Assembly (NCBI GenBank): GCA_002391275.1
Contig: DGSC01000058.1
Location: forward strand, 1 to 64,000
DNA length: 64,000 nt
DNA from: Prevotellaceae bacterium UBA4372
Lineage (GTDB): Bacteria; Bacteroidota; Bacteroidia; Bacteroidales; Bacteroidaceae
Direction: 5' to 3'
Within the stretch, counting starts at the first letter, position 1, and each line of letters starts with the position of its first letter. Position numbers and translations under genes: made by a program. The notes beneath the pieces were generated by a model. It was given only the letters and a program-made list of their open reading frames with translations. It made no database searches and was not told the origin of the DNA. Below, one piece after another: positions 18,987 through 28,543 of this stretch.

Positions 18987-20801
18987 ATGAAACGATTAAA
19001 CTATATATATAAGTCAGCGCTGATAGGCCTCTTGGGACTCAGTGCCACTTCCTGTGAAGACTTTCTCACGATCTATCCCCAAGACCGTGTCGTTGAAGAG
19101 AACTTTTGGGAAGATAAGAACGACCTTGAAGGTGTGCGCTACGGAGCATACAAGAGCTTAGCTTCAACTGTCGAGAAATTGATTATTTGGGGAGACCTCC
19201 GTTCTGATGCTTATGGCCAGAATCCTATATATTCGAGCCAGCAATCCAATTACGACGTGTTCAAGAAGATTGTTCATGCACAACTGGACTCCACAATGTC
19301 ACAGTACGATTGGGGCTCTGTCTATACGACCATTAACTTATGCAATAAAGTGCTAAGTCATGGGGAGGAGGTACTCGCTCGCGATGCACAATTCACCCGC
19401 ACTGAATGGGAACAGATGAAGGCTGAGATGACAGCCATGCGTGCACTAAACTACTTCTACCTTATACGTTCTTTCAAGAACATCCCCTACACGACCGAGG
19501 TAATTAACACGGATGCCGATGCACATGCATTTACCACAACTAAGCAAATGGATGTACTGGATGAACTCATTAAAGATGTACGCTTAGCAGCAGGCAAAGG
19601 CAGAAATAGCTACTCGTCTATCAAAGACACACGAGGCACAATAACAAACACAGCTATTTATGCCCTGTTAGCTGAAATGTATCTTTGGAGAAGTGCTTTA
19701 CGAGAAGGACGCGGTTTCTCAGAAGATAGTGTCCGAATGGATGCCGACAGTGTAGTCTATTTCGGGCAGCTGAGTTTAGATGCTTTAGCTGTGCAAAACC
19801 AACAGCTCAACGCCGGCTCCATTGACAGAGAACGTTCCTTAACCGATGACTTTGGCAGCGGATTGAGAAATGCGATGCTCATCAAAAACGAAGGTGTTGA
19901 AAACAGCTACAATGCACAGCAATCTTTCATTTCAATTCCAAGTTATGCTGCTATTTTTTCTGGCAATGGCAACAGCGACGAGAGCATTTTTGAACTGCAG
20001 TTTAACACTGGCGAAGCAGAGAACAAATTTGTTCACAGTTTTTGGGGACATACTGACGCCACTCATTTCTCGTCAAGCGAAGCTGCAATGAAAGAAGCAT
20101 GCAATAGCGATGCAAACATATTCGATAAGGATCTCCGTATGTGGTATAGTTGCATGAAAAAAACCTTTGACAGCGGCAATGAAGACTTGCGTGAAGGTTA
20201 TGTACTAAAATATGGAGACTGCGGTTTCGGCTATTCATCAGGAAAGTTCCAAGCAACTTTTACCTCGGGTGATGTCCACAAGAACTGGATATTCTATCGC
20301 ATGACAGATGTCATGCTGATGATGGCAGAAGCCGAAGCCGTCCGTGGCAACTTTGCCGAATGTAGGAATATAGTCAACGCCATACATAAACGTTCTTCAC
20401 GCGACCAGACTACAACACTTGCAAGCAACAGCGACAACACAAAGAAAAAGTGCATAGACATCGTCATGAAAGAACGCCTTTTGGAATTCGTCGGCGAAGG
20501 CAAGCGTTGGTTCGACCTCGTACGCTATGCAGAACGCATAGGCGGTGGTCATAACGCTGATCCCTTTGAGCCTACAATCATGGACGGAGCAGATGGTGTC
20601 GCTGAAATGATTGACAACTTCCTGAGTAAAGGCGCCTATAGTAAAGATCCTGGTAAAGCAGTGCTAAAGAGCCGCATCAAGAATCGCTATGGACTTTATA
20701 GCCCCATATATTATATGGAACTCAGAGCTAATAAATACCTCTTCCCCCAGAATCCAGTCTGGAACCGTCAGAAGGGTATCAGAGAAGATATAACAGACTA
20801 A
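18987..20801 (+). CDS. SusD/RagB-type surface lipoprotein (first of pair)
   Basis: 604 residues starting MKRLNYIYKS, with a lipobox ending SATSC (Cys at about 23). The helical TPR-like SusD fold is suggested by FWEDKNDLEGVRYGAYKSL, by the central AEMTAMRALNYFYLIRSF, and by the C-terminal ERLLEFVGEGKRWFDLVRY and NKYLFPQNPVWNRQKG. SusD proteins cap the SusC barrel and bind the substrate. A TTG at 18978 would add three residues; I prefer the ATG at 18987. It follows SusC by 12 bases. Confidence 0.93.
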   Translation: MKRLNYIYKSALIGLLGLSATSCEDFLTIYPQDRVVEENFWEDKNDLEGVRYGAYKSLASTVEKLIIWGDLRSDAYGQNPIYSSQQSNYDVFKKIVHAQLDSTMSQYDWGSVYTTINLCNKVLSHGEEVLARDAQFTRTEWEQMKAEMTAMRALNYFYLIRSFKNIPYTTEVINTDADAHAFTTTKQMDVLDELIKDVRLAAGKGRNSYSSIKDTRGTITNTAIYALLAEMYLWRSALREGRGFSEDSVRMDADSVVYFGQLSLDALAVQNQQLNAGSIDRERSLTDDFGSGLRNAMLIKNEGVENSYNAQQSFISIPSYAAIFSGNGNSDESIFELQFNTGEAENKFVHSFWGHTDATHFSSSEAAMKEACNSDANIFDKDLRMWYSCMKKTFDSGNEDLREGYVLKYGDCGFGYSSGKFQATFTSGDVHKNWIFYRMTDVMLMMAEAEAVRGNFAECRNIVNAIHKRSSRDQTTTLASNSDNTKKKCIDIVMKERLLEFVGEGKRWFDLVRYAERIGGGHNADPFEPTIMDGADGVAEMIDNFLSKGAYSKDPGKAVLKSRIKNRYGLYSPIYYMELRANKYLFPQNPVWNRQKGIREDITD

Positions 20802-20828
20802 CTTCCACACCGCTAATTAAATACTGCA

Positions 20829-23066
20829 ATGAAAAATATAGTAAACATTAAAAGCATCAAGCTGGCTCTGATTACTGCCTGCTTAGGCTTCATTGCCACG
20901 GCATGCACAGAAGATATAGATACCGGCGCTCGCTTCACTTTGAAGCAGTACACTGTTTATTCATATCTTTCAGAGAGCCCAGATTCTGCCAACTACACAG
21001 AGTACACGAGGCTGCTCAGGAAAGTGCCTATCAGCTCTCGCTCGTCTTCTACGGTGGCCCAGCTGCTCTCTGCACGTGGTAAATATACCTGCTTTGCTCC
21101 CGACAACAAGGCTATACAAGATTACCTCGATAGCCTGTATGCCAAGGGCATCATACCCGGGCCAAACTGGGAAAGTATAACAAATGCCGCAACGCTCGAC
21201 TCTATTGAGAAAGTTATAGTCCTTAATAGCGTCATCGACGGTAGCCGTAATGGTGAGATTTACGAGATGGGTACAATATCTTCTAAAGCCGACCATGATG
21301 AGTTGCCTACCGCCAACCTTTATGACCGTAAGCTGTACAAAACATCTATTGAGCAAACCGACTCCATTTTCATGAACGGCGTGGCCATGATTGACCTTGA
21401 CAACCGTGACATAGAAACTATCAATGGTCGTGTTCATGAAGTACATGCTGTCATCGCGCCCAGCAACGACACCATGGCAGACATCTTCCGTCAACGCATA
21501 GCTGAGAAAAAACGTGGTTATCTTGTCATGTCTAAGCTCATTCTTGCCTGCGGACTCGAAGACACTTTAAGCCGCACGCGCGACGACGTCTGGGATCGTC
21601 TATACCTCAATAATGAAGTAGCAGACTTACCGAAGCACCCAACTGAACAAATTGGTACTATACCCGAACACCGTAAGTATGGTTTTACAATCTTTGCAGA
21701 ACCCGATGATCTTTGGGAGGCTGAAATAGGCAAGGATGCAACAGAGATTACAGTCGAAGATGTCAAGGAGTATTTGATAAGCAAGGGGGCCTATCCAAAT
21801 GCTTCTACAGACAACAACTACGCAAGTGAGAAGAATATCATCAATCAGTTTACGACATATCATATTCTTCCTGAGAAACTGAGCCGCGACCGTCTGGTAA
21901 TACATTACAACGAAAATGGTTATTATTGGAAAACGTCCGGAACAAATTACACCATTCCTGTCTATGAATACTTCACGACCATGGGTAAGCGCCGTCTGCT
22001 TAAGATTTTCGAGAGTGCGGAATCTGATGGCATTTATCTTAACCGCTTCCCCATTCTTCGCAATGGCCGTGGCGAATATGGCCCAGATAATTTAGACATA
22101 AACGACTATCATGAGAGCGGAAAGTTCCGTGATATAGGCAGTAGTTTTGCCATGTATCCTGATGAGAATGTCGGTAACAAGATTTTCTTCCATGAATCAG
22201 GAGATGCCCAACACGAGAACCTCATCAATGGTTGTATCTACCCAATTGAGCGTATGCTTGTTTACACAGAGAACGTTCAGAGACGTCTTTCAGGTGAGCG
22301 CATCCGCATTGACATGGCTGCTATGTTCCCAGAGATGATGAACAATGACATACGTCGTCCTTTGAGCAACTACCCCACTGGTGAGACACAGACACGTGGT
22401 TTTGTGCAGGAATATCCCTATTTGGCTGATGTACAAATGCAAGAAGGCACCTTGTTTTATTACTTCAGCGGACATGACCGTGGTTGGAGTAACTACCAAA
22501 TGGACGAATTCAACATCATTGGTCAATATGAGTTCACGATGAAACTGCCTCCTGTACCTTCTAAAGGTCATTATGAAATCAGATTTGGTGTCAGCTCAGG
22601 TTCCAGTTATCGCAGCATGTGCCAAGTTTATTTCGGCGACAATCTCAACTATCTTCCTGCTGCAGGCATCCCAATGGATCTGCGTATAGGATTCGTTAAT
22701 CATCGATTCCGTGGAGGTAATCAGGCATCGAACTTCGGATACACCAGTGCTAATGAGTACAAGGATGAAGCTAATCTCTCTTTAGAGGAGCAAGATGAAA
22801 TTACCAAGTCCCTCAGAGCCCGTGGCTTCATGAAAGGGCCTAAATATTTCCATATCGGTAATGGCACCAGTGCTGATTTAGGAAACCAAGGCGAATGGGT
22901 AACTCGTCGTATCATGGTCAGTGCCGACCTTGACCCCGACAAGACCTATTATATTCGATTCAAGAACGTCCTCAACGACAACCAGTCGCAATTCTTCATG
23001 GACTACTTCGAATTTGTTTCTAAAGATGTCTACGACAATCCTGTCGAACCCGAAGACATTTGGTAA
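20829..23066 (+). CDS. FAS1-domain lipoprotein with a C-terminal beta-sandwich-like region
   Basis: 745 residues. The lipobox is FIATACTED. Two FAS1-like regions are visible: SSTVAQLLSARGKYTCFAPD (near 86) and YGFTIFAEPDDLWEAE (near 283). The last 200 residues look like a different beta-rich domain (PPVPSKGHYEIRFGVSSGSS, and VSADLDPDKTYYIRFKNV near the end), possibly carbohydrate- or ligand-binding; I could not name a family. It lies 27 bases after the first SusD and 25 bases before another FAS1 protein, so it is part of the same operon. A surface adhesin or accessory binding role is inferred. Confidence 0.8.
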   Translation: MKNIVNIKSIKLALITACLGFIATACTEDIDTGARFTLKQYTVYSYLSESPDSANYTEYTRLLRKVPISSRSSSTVAQLLSARGKYTCFAPDNKAIQDYLDSLYAKGIIPGPNWESITNAATLDSIEKVIVLNSVIDGSRNGEIYEMGTISSKADHDELPTANLYDRKLYKTSIEQTDSIFMNGVAMIDLDNRDIETINGRVHEVHAVIAPSNDTMADIFRQRIAEKKRGYLVMSKLILACGLEDTLSRTRDDVWDRLYLNNEVADLPKHPTEQIGTIPEHRKYGFTIFAEPDDLWEAEIGKDATEITVEDVKEYLISKGAYPNASTDNNYASEKNIINQFTTYHILPEKLSRDRLVIHYNENGYYWKTSGTNYTIPVYEYFTTMGKRRLLKIFESAESDGIYLNRFPILRNGRGEYGPDNLDINDYHESGKFRDIGSSFAMYPDENVGNKIFFHESGDAQHENLINGCIYPIERMLVYTENVQRRLSGERIRIDMAAMFPEMMNNDIRRPLSNYPTGETQTRGFVQEYPYLADVQMQEGTLFYYFSGHDRGWSNYQMDEFNIIGQYEFTMKLPPVPSKGHYEIRFGVSSGSSYRSMCQVYFGDNLNYLPAAGIPMDLRIGFVNHRFRGGNQASNFGYTSANEYKDEANLSLEEQDEITKSLRARGFMKGPKYFHIGNGTSADLGNQGEWVTRRIMVSADLDPDKTYYIRFKNVLNDNQSQFFMDYFEFVSKDVYDNPVEPEDIW

Positions 23067-23091
23067 TCAAATCTAACAAACAAATCATTCT

Positions 23092-25047
23092 ATGATACAC
23101 AGAACAATAAAAAAATGCATTCAGACAGGCTTTATTGGAGCGACTATAATAGCCTCGCTCCCTGCCTGCACTGATGACCACTTTGATGTGAGCGACGGAG
23201 GCGGTGTCGGCGAGAACGCAACAGCCACACTCTGGGAGCAAATAGAAGCTCAACCCGACCTCAAGAACTTTGCACACATTGTGGCTCAGACACCTGCGTT
23301 CAAGGACGAAAAGCATCCCATCAAGGACTATACCTTCAAGGATGTACTTTCAAGTAACCAGATTCTTACTGTCTTCGCACCTACCGATGATGCCTTTACA
23401 GCTGAAGACGTCCATTATTACGATTCGCTTGTCAAGGTGCGTCCTTATGATGTCTATCTCCGATTAGTGGGCAACCATATTGCCCGGAACCGCTATGTCG
23501 CTACGGGACAGAATCCCAACGGCACGCCAGAGCGCATCATAATGGTAAACAACAAGAAAGGATATTTCGATCGTCTCGGTTATTTCGACCGTTCACAGAA
23601 TCCTGCTGTTCGCACAAAGCTTGGTGAAGCTAACATTCCTGCCACGAATGGCGTACTTCACAAATTAGGGACTATCTCTCCCTTTGCCTACAATGCTTAT
23701 GAGTACATTCGGGCCAACGATAATCAATTCAGTCACCTCAACTCATGGGTTCAAAAGCACGACACGCTCTATTTCAACTCTGAACTAAGTGCTGAAGCTG
23801 GTGCAAACCCATTAACAGGTGAACCGGTTTATGTAGACAGTGTTTACGTTCGTTACAATTCACTCTATCAATACTCTTATCGCCCCGCTTCTGAAGAATG
23901 GATTATGCCCCATAAAGGCATCAATGCAAATCTCGAGGCTGAAGATAGTATCTGGGCCGTTGTGTTGCCAACAGATGCTGCATGGGAAGAGGCTTACAAT
24001 AGTATGAAAGACGAATACGTCTACGCCAACACCTATTTTGACAAGACCAAGGAAGATGCTCTCATTAAAGATAGTCCCCAGGCAAAACGCGGTATGACTG
24101 TGGCTGTAACAGATTCTTTGAGAGACATAGCCTTGAATATGGACATGGTATCGCCCTTGACATTCAATGTCCGCATGCAAAAGCGTATACCTGAGCAGCC
24201 CACATTCTGGAACCTTGAAACATTCCAGAAATATGATATCGTTAAACTTTTCAACACTCGTGGCGACACCATCACCACTGACGAGAAAGCCACTTATAAT
24301 GTCAAGCCTCTCATCTTCGATGGCAAGGAACCTATTGCTGTCAGTAATGGTGTAGTTTACCCTGTTGACCATTGGAACTACGACAAGGCCTGGGGTTATA
24401 AAGACGTTGAAGTAAAAGTGAGCCCCGCATCAATCTTCCAAAACGTTCGATACAACCTTACCGAACGAGAGCAGAAAGATGAGACCCGCACCTACAATGC
24501 CTCTTACGAAATTAAAAGTTTCAATAGCGAGACCAGTGCTCTGGCAAACGACAGTGCTCTGGGCAAGGTGAGCAAGAACACGTTCATGACATTCTTCAAG
24601 AGCAATGGTTCACCTACGGTTGAGCTGATACTTCGCGACACCGAGCAAGATCGTCAAATCCGCAGCAACGTGCCTTATGACATATATGTTGTAATGGTAC
24701 CAGATTTCTATCGTGCCGACCCCGACAGCATCGTAGCCATGGTTCCTGGAGAAACACCATTTAAGCAGAATAAAATGCAAGTTCAGATCAACTACCTGAG
24801 CGATGATGGGCGTGAGCAAAAGACTGGAGTCTCTGAGATGCGCTTTGAATATAACGGTGCACGCGTTGACACAGTTTATGCTGGAACCTTTACGTTCCCC
24901 TATTCCTACCGTAATTTGCAGAAGTGCTATCCAACCATGATTATCACTTCACAGAATATAGGAAATCTGGCAAGTCAAGGCTACCAGCGTACGTTCTCCA
25001 TTGACCGTGTCATTCTGAGAGCAAAAAATAAAGCTGAAGAAGAATAA
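23092..25047 (+). CDS. FAS1-domain lipoprotein (third in operon)
   Basis: 651 residues with a lipoprotein signal ending LPACTDD. FAS1-like segments are ILTVFAPTDDAFTAED (near 93), preceded by YTFKDVLSSNQ, and SIWAVVLPTDAAWEEAY (near 288). The C-terminal third (from about 440) is a separate beta-rich region that includes PYDIYVVMVPDFYR and ends in a Lys/Glu-rich tail. No catalytic signature is seen. It lies between the FAS1 lipoprotein at 20829 and the second SusC, with 25- and 30-base gaps. It likely works on the cell surface with the second SusC/SusD pair. Confidence 0.8.
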   Translation: MIHRTIKKCIQTGFIGATIIASLPACTDDHFDVSDGGGVGENATATLWEQIEAQPDLKNFAHIVAQTPAFKDEKHPIKDYTFKDVLSSNQILTVFAPTDDAFTAEDVHYYDSLVKVRPYDVYLRLVGNHIARNRYVATGQNPNGTPERIIMVNNKKGYFDRLGYFDRSQNPAVRTKLGEANIPATNGVLHKLGTISPFAYNAYEYIRANDNQFSHLNSWVQKHDTLYFNSELSAEAGANPLTGEPVYVDSVYVRYNSLYQYSYRPASEEWIMPHKGINANLEAEDSIWAVVLPTDAAWEEAYNSMKDEYVYANTYFDKTKEDALIKDSPQAKRGMTVAVTDSLRDIALNMDMVSPLTFNVRMQKRIPEQPTFWNLETFQKYDIVKLFNTRGDTITTDEKATYNVKPLIFDGKEPIAVSNGVVYPVDHWNYDKAWGYKDVEVKVSPASIFQNVRYNLTEREQKDETRTYNASYEIKSFNSETSALANDSALGKVSKNTFMTFFKSNGSPTVELILRDTEQDRQIRSNVPYDIYVVMVPDFYRADPDSIVAMVPGETPFKQNKMQVQINYLSDDGREQKTGVSEMRFEYNGARVDTVYAGTFTFPYSYRNLQKCYPTMIITSQNIGNLASQGYQRTFSIDRVILRAKNKAEEE

Positions 25048-25077
25048 CAATGTGAACCCACAAACAAATCTGAAATC

Positions 25078-28000
25078 ATGAGTATGAGATTCAATCAATC
25101 TAACCTCCATAAGGCTTTCTGCCGTGCTCTTTGCCTGATGCTCGTTTCTGGGGTCAGCATTGTTCCGACTTTCGCTCAAGACGAAGTCGACGCAGAAGGC
25201 ATCGCCGAGGCCGACAGTCTGGCGCTCGTTAAACGTCGTCTGGCTAAGAAGCCTGAAAAACAATATGAAATGAAAAAAGTGGCGGGTACCATCACAGATG
25301 CCGCCACAGGAGCTCCTATGGGTGGCGTGAGAGTGCAAGCGTTGCAACTGCCAAAGTACTCAACCCTCACCGGTGAAGATGGTTCATACAGCCTTGAAGT
25401 GCCTGTATTCTGCCATTCAATCATAGTAGATGCCCCTGACTACAACCTGCTTCAGCTTGCCATAAAAGGCGAAACAGGTCAGGATGCAAGGCTACTAAGC
25501 AGTAGTTTCTCGAAGTTCTATACCGACGGTACCAATATTAACTCGGAACGAACGGTTAAGCTTGACCAGACCAGTTCCATTAATGTTGAAACCGACATCC
25601 AGAATCTGCTTGCCGCAGACGTGCATTCCACCAGTCGCAGTGCTTTGCTTGGTCAGGGTGCATACATGACTATTCGAGGCATCAACTCTCTGAATGCTAC
25701 AGCCCAGCCCTTGTTTATCGTTGACGGTAATATGATCGACATTCAAGAGGAACGTACCAGTCTTCACCAAGGATTCTTCAACAACATCTTGTCAGGCATA
25801 GATCCTGAGAATGTTGAAAGCATTAAGGTCATAAAGAATGGTACCGCACTCTATGGAGCCAAGGGTGCCAACGGTGTGATTATCATCAACACCAAGCGTG
25901 GCCACAGCATGGCCACCAAAATTAATGTCCGCGTGTACGGAGGTGTGGAACTCGCCCCCAACCGCCTTTCCATGATGGATGGTTCAGCTTATCGCAACTA
26001 TCTGAGCGAATTAGCCGGTACAGTGAAAGACGTTCGAGAGTCAACAAGCGGCAACCTCAATCAGTATGCATTCCTCAATGAAGCGCCTGAGAGCAGCAAC
26101 TACTACCGCAGTGTTTTCCACAACAACACCGACTGGCAGAAAGACCTCTACCGCACAGCATTCACCCAAAACTACAAAGTAAGCGTTGAGGGTGGTGATG
26201 ACATTGGTATGTACGACCTATCTCTCGGCTATACCAAGGGCGACGCCACTCTCAAAGGCAACGACTTCAGCCGTCTGAATCTTCGCTTCAACACCGACAT
26301 CAAGGTGTTTGAGAAGGTGACCGCAGGTCTCGATATTGCCTACAACCAGACGAGCTACAACGTCCTTGACAATGGATGGAGCGAAGAATACACCATGCAG
26401 AATATTGGTTCGACGAATGTTCTTGGCTTGCTTCAGGCTCCTTTCCTCTCGCCTTATGCCTACTACCACGACGAAAACACAGGTCGTCTGGAGCTGTCGC
26501 ATGATTATGCTGGTAAATATGCCTCCACAGCTGTCTTAGGTAAATGGGTTCAGAATCCTTTCGCTTTCCCCCATGGCCTTGACTACGACATCAATGAGTG
26601 CCTGCGCAATCCCTATTGGATTATTCAGAATGGTAAAGGTAAGAACAAGAATTATGCTGAACTGACACAGATCAACATCAATTTCTCACCTCGTTACCAG
26701 ATTACCAAGCAGTTGTCTCTGACAGATCGTTTCAACTACACCCTTAACCGAAACAACGAAAAGTACTTCTTGCCTATTAACGGTGCCACGATGTACTTCC
26801 TCACCGACTTGGGTGAAATCTCGTCTGTGCTGAAATCACAATTCACAAAAGAGACTACTATCAACAATGACCTTCGCATTGAGTGGGGCAACAATTATGG
26901 AGCTCACACCGTGAACGTCTTTGCGGGATGGCGCTACAACAACTACAGCTATAGCTACAGTTACATGCGCGGTTACAATAACGAGAACGATAAGCTGCCC
27001 AACATCTCTAAAAACATGCAGTATGTCAACTACGGCGGCACCAAGGACAACTGGATAGATATGGCCTACTATCTCGATGGAAGCTATAACTACCAAAACA
27101 AGTACTTTGCTGAATTTATCGTTTCGTCGCAGGCCAGCAGCCGATTTGGCAAACAGACCAAAGACGGATTCCAACTCGGAGGCGTCAGCTGGGGTATTTT
27201 CCCGAGTCTACAGTTAGGTTGGGTCATCAGCAATGAAGGATGGTTCGACACTACTCGCGGAATCAATTATTTGAAGTTGACAGCCGGTGTCGACCAAAGT
27301 GGTAACGATGGCATTGACTACTATGCAGCCCGCACTTATTGGGAGAGCCAGCGCCACACCGAGAACACCGTAGGTCTTGTGCTGAAGAATCTCGAGAACA
27401 CAAGCATCCAGTGGGAAACAACTACACGCTACAATGTTGCCCTCGAAGGTTCATTCCTTCACAACCGTCTGAATGCCGGTATCGATCTTTTCTGGAGCAA
27501 GACCGACAATTTGCTTACGATGAAAGATCTCGACTACCTCTCAGGTTTAGGCAAATATTGGACCAACGACGGACAGTTGAAGAACCGCGGTTTCGAGTTC
27601 CATGCTACTACATCCCTTGTCAATCGCAAGAACGTTAAATGGGAGGTAGGTGCCAGCATCGGTCATTACAACAATAAGATAACCAAGATGCCCGAAACCG
27701 ATATCATCACACTGACGCGTCACGACTGGGCTACTGGCACTAACGTAGCCTACAAGACCCTGAAGGGCCACACATCCAGCATCTATGGCAAGGATAACGT
27801 TCTCACAGCAGTAGGCTATGCTGCAGGCACCTTCTTTGGTTGGCAGACCGATGGCGTTCTCGCCAACGATGCCGAAGCCAGCCAAGCAGGATCTCAAGGC
27901 TACTTGAAGTACAACACAGGTTTAAAGGAACGCCCCTACACCGATTTCCAAGCAGGTGATATGCGCTTTGTTGACCAAAACGGCGATGGCATCATCGATG

Positions 28001-28530
28001 ACAACGACAAGGTGGCCATCGGCAATCCCAACCCAGATATATACGGAAACATCTTCACCAACTTCACTTGGAAGAACCTTCGTTTGGACGTTAATTTCAG
28101 ATACTCTCTGGGCAACGATGTCTACAACTACCAACGCTCTATCCTTGAAGGCTGCAACACAACATACAACCAAACGACAGCCGTTCAGAACCGTTGGAGC
28201 TATGAAGGTCAAAACACCTCAATTCCTAAAGTCACATATATCGACAGCGAAGACTGGCGAAACAACGAACGCATGTCAGACCGCTGGATTGAAGATGGCA
28301 GCTACCTCAAGCTGAAGAACGTACGCCTCACTTACATTGTTCCCATACGCAATGAGTACATTCAAGGCTTAAAAGTCTGGGGTGAAGCCAATAATCTGTT
28401 AACAGTCACCCGTTACTTAGGTGTCGACCCCGAGACCAGCGCCCGCAACAACGCGCTTTATCAGGGTATAGACGCAGGCTTGCTCTCTGTTGGCCGCAGC
28501 TTCAACCTGGGTGTTTCTATCAACCTCTAA
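25078..28530 (+). CDS. SusC/RagA-type TonB-dependent outer-membrane transporter (second of pair)
   Basis: 1150 residues. After the signal peptide (cleaved near SIVPTFA) comes a charged linker, then a regulatory-like domain (VAGTITDAATGAPMGGVRVQ). The plug motifs are MTIRGINSLNATAQPLFIVDG and ESIKVIKNGTALYGAKGANG, and a barrel follows that ends GVSINL. The plug reads YGAKGANG instead of YGSRGANG. It begins at ATG 25078, with another in-frame ATG at 25084. The large divergence from the first SusC suggests the two pairs take different ligands or different parts of one ligand. The SusD gene follows after 13 bases. Confidence 0.93.
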   Translation: MSMRFNQSNLHKAFCRALCLMLVSGVSIVPTFAQDEVDAEGIAEADSLALVKRRLAKKPEKQYEMKKVAGTITDAATGAPMGGVRVQALQLPKYSTLTGEDGSYSLEVPVFCHSIIVDAPDYNLLQLAIKGETGQDARLLSSSFSKFYTDGTNINSERTVKLDQTSSINVETDIQNLLAADVHSTSRSALLGQGAYMTIRGINSLNATAQPLFIVDGNMIDIQEERTSLHQGFFNNILSGIDPENVESIKVIKNGTALYGAKGANGVIIINTKRGHSMATKINVRVYGGVELAPNRLSMMDGSAYRNYLSELAGTVKDVRESTSGNLNQYAFLNEAPESSNYYRSVFHNNTDWQKDLYRTAFTQNYKVSVEGGDDIGMYDLSLGYTKGDATLKGNDFSRLNLRFNTDIKVFEKVTAGLDIAYNQTSYNVLDNGWSEEYTMQNIGSTNVLGLLQAPFLSPYAYYHDENTGRLELSHDYAGKYASTAVLGKWVQNPFAFPHGLDYDINECLRNPYWIIQNGKGKNKNYAELTQININFSPRYQITKQLSLTDRFNYTLNRNNEKYFLPINGATMYFLTDLGEISSVLKSQFTKETTINNDLRIEWGNNYGAHTVNVFAGWRYNNYSYSYSYMRGYNNENDKLPNISKNMQYVNYGGTKDNWIDMAYYLDGSYNYQNKYFAEFIVSSQASSRFGKQTKDGFQLGGVSWGIFPSLQLGWVISNEGWFDTTRGINYLKLTAGVDQSGNDGIDYYAARTYWESQRHTENTVGLVLKNLENTSIQWETTTRYNVALEGSFLHNRLNAGIDLFWSKTDNLLTMKDLDYLSGLGKYWTNDGQLKNRGFEFHATTSLVNRKNVKWEVGASIGHYNNKITKMPETDIITLTRHDWATGTNVAYKTLKGHTSSIYGKDNVLTAVGYAAGTFFGWQTDGVLANDAEASQAGSQGYLKYNTGLKERPYTDFQAGDMRFVDQNGDGIIDDNDKVAIGNPNPDIYGNIFTNFTWKNLRLDVNFRYSLGNDVYNYQRSILEGCNTTYNQTTAVQNRWSYEGQNTSIPKVTYIDSEDWRNNERMSDRWIEDGSYLKLKNVRLTYIVPIRNEYIQGLKVWGEANNLLTVTRYLGVDPETSARNNALYQGIDAGLLSVGRSFNLGVSINL

Positions 28531-28543
28531 TCCTACCATCAGT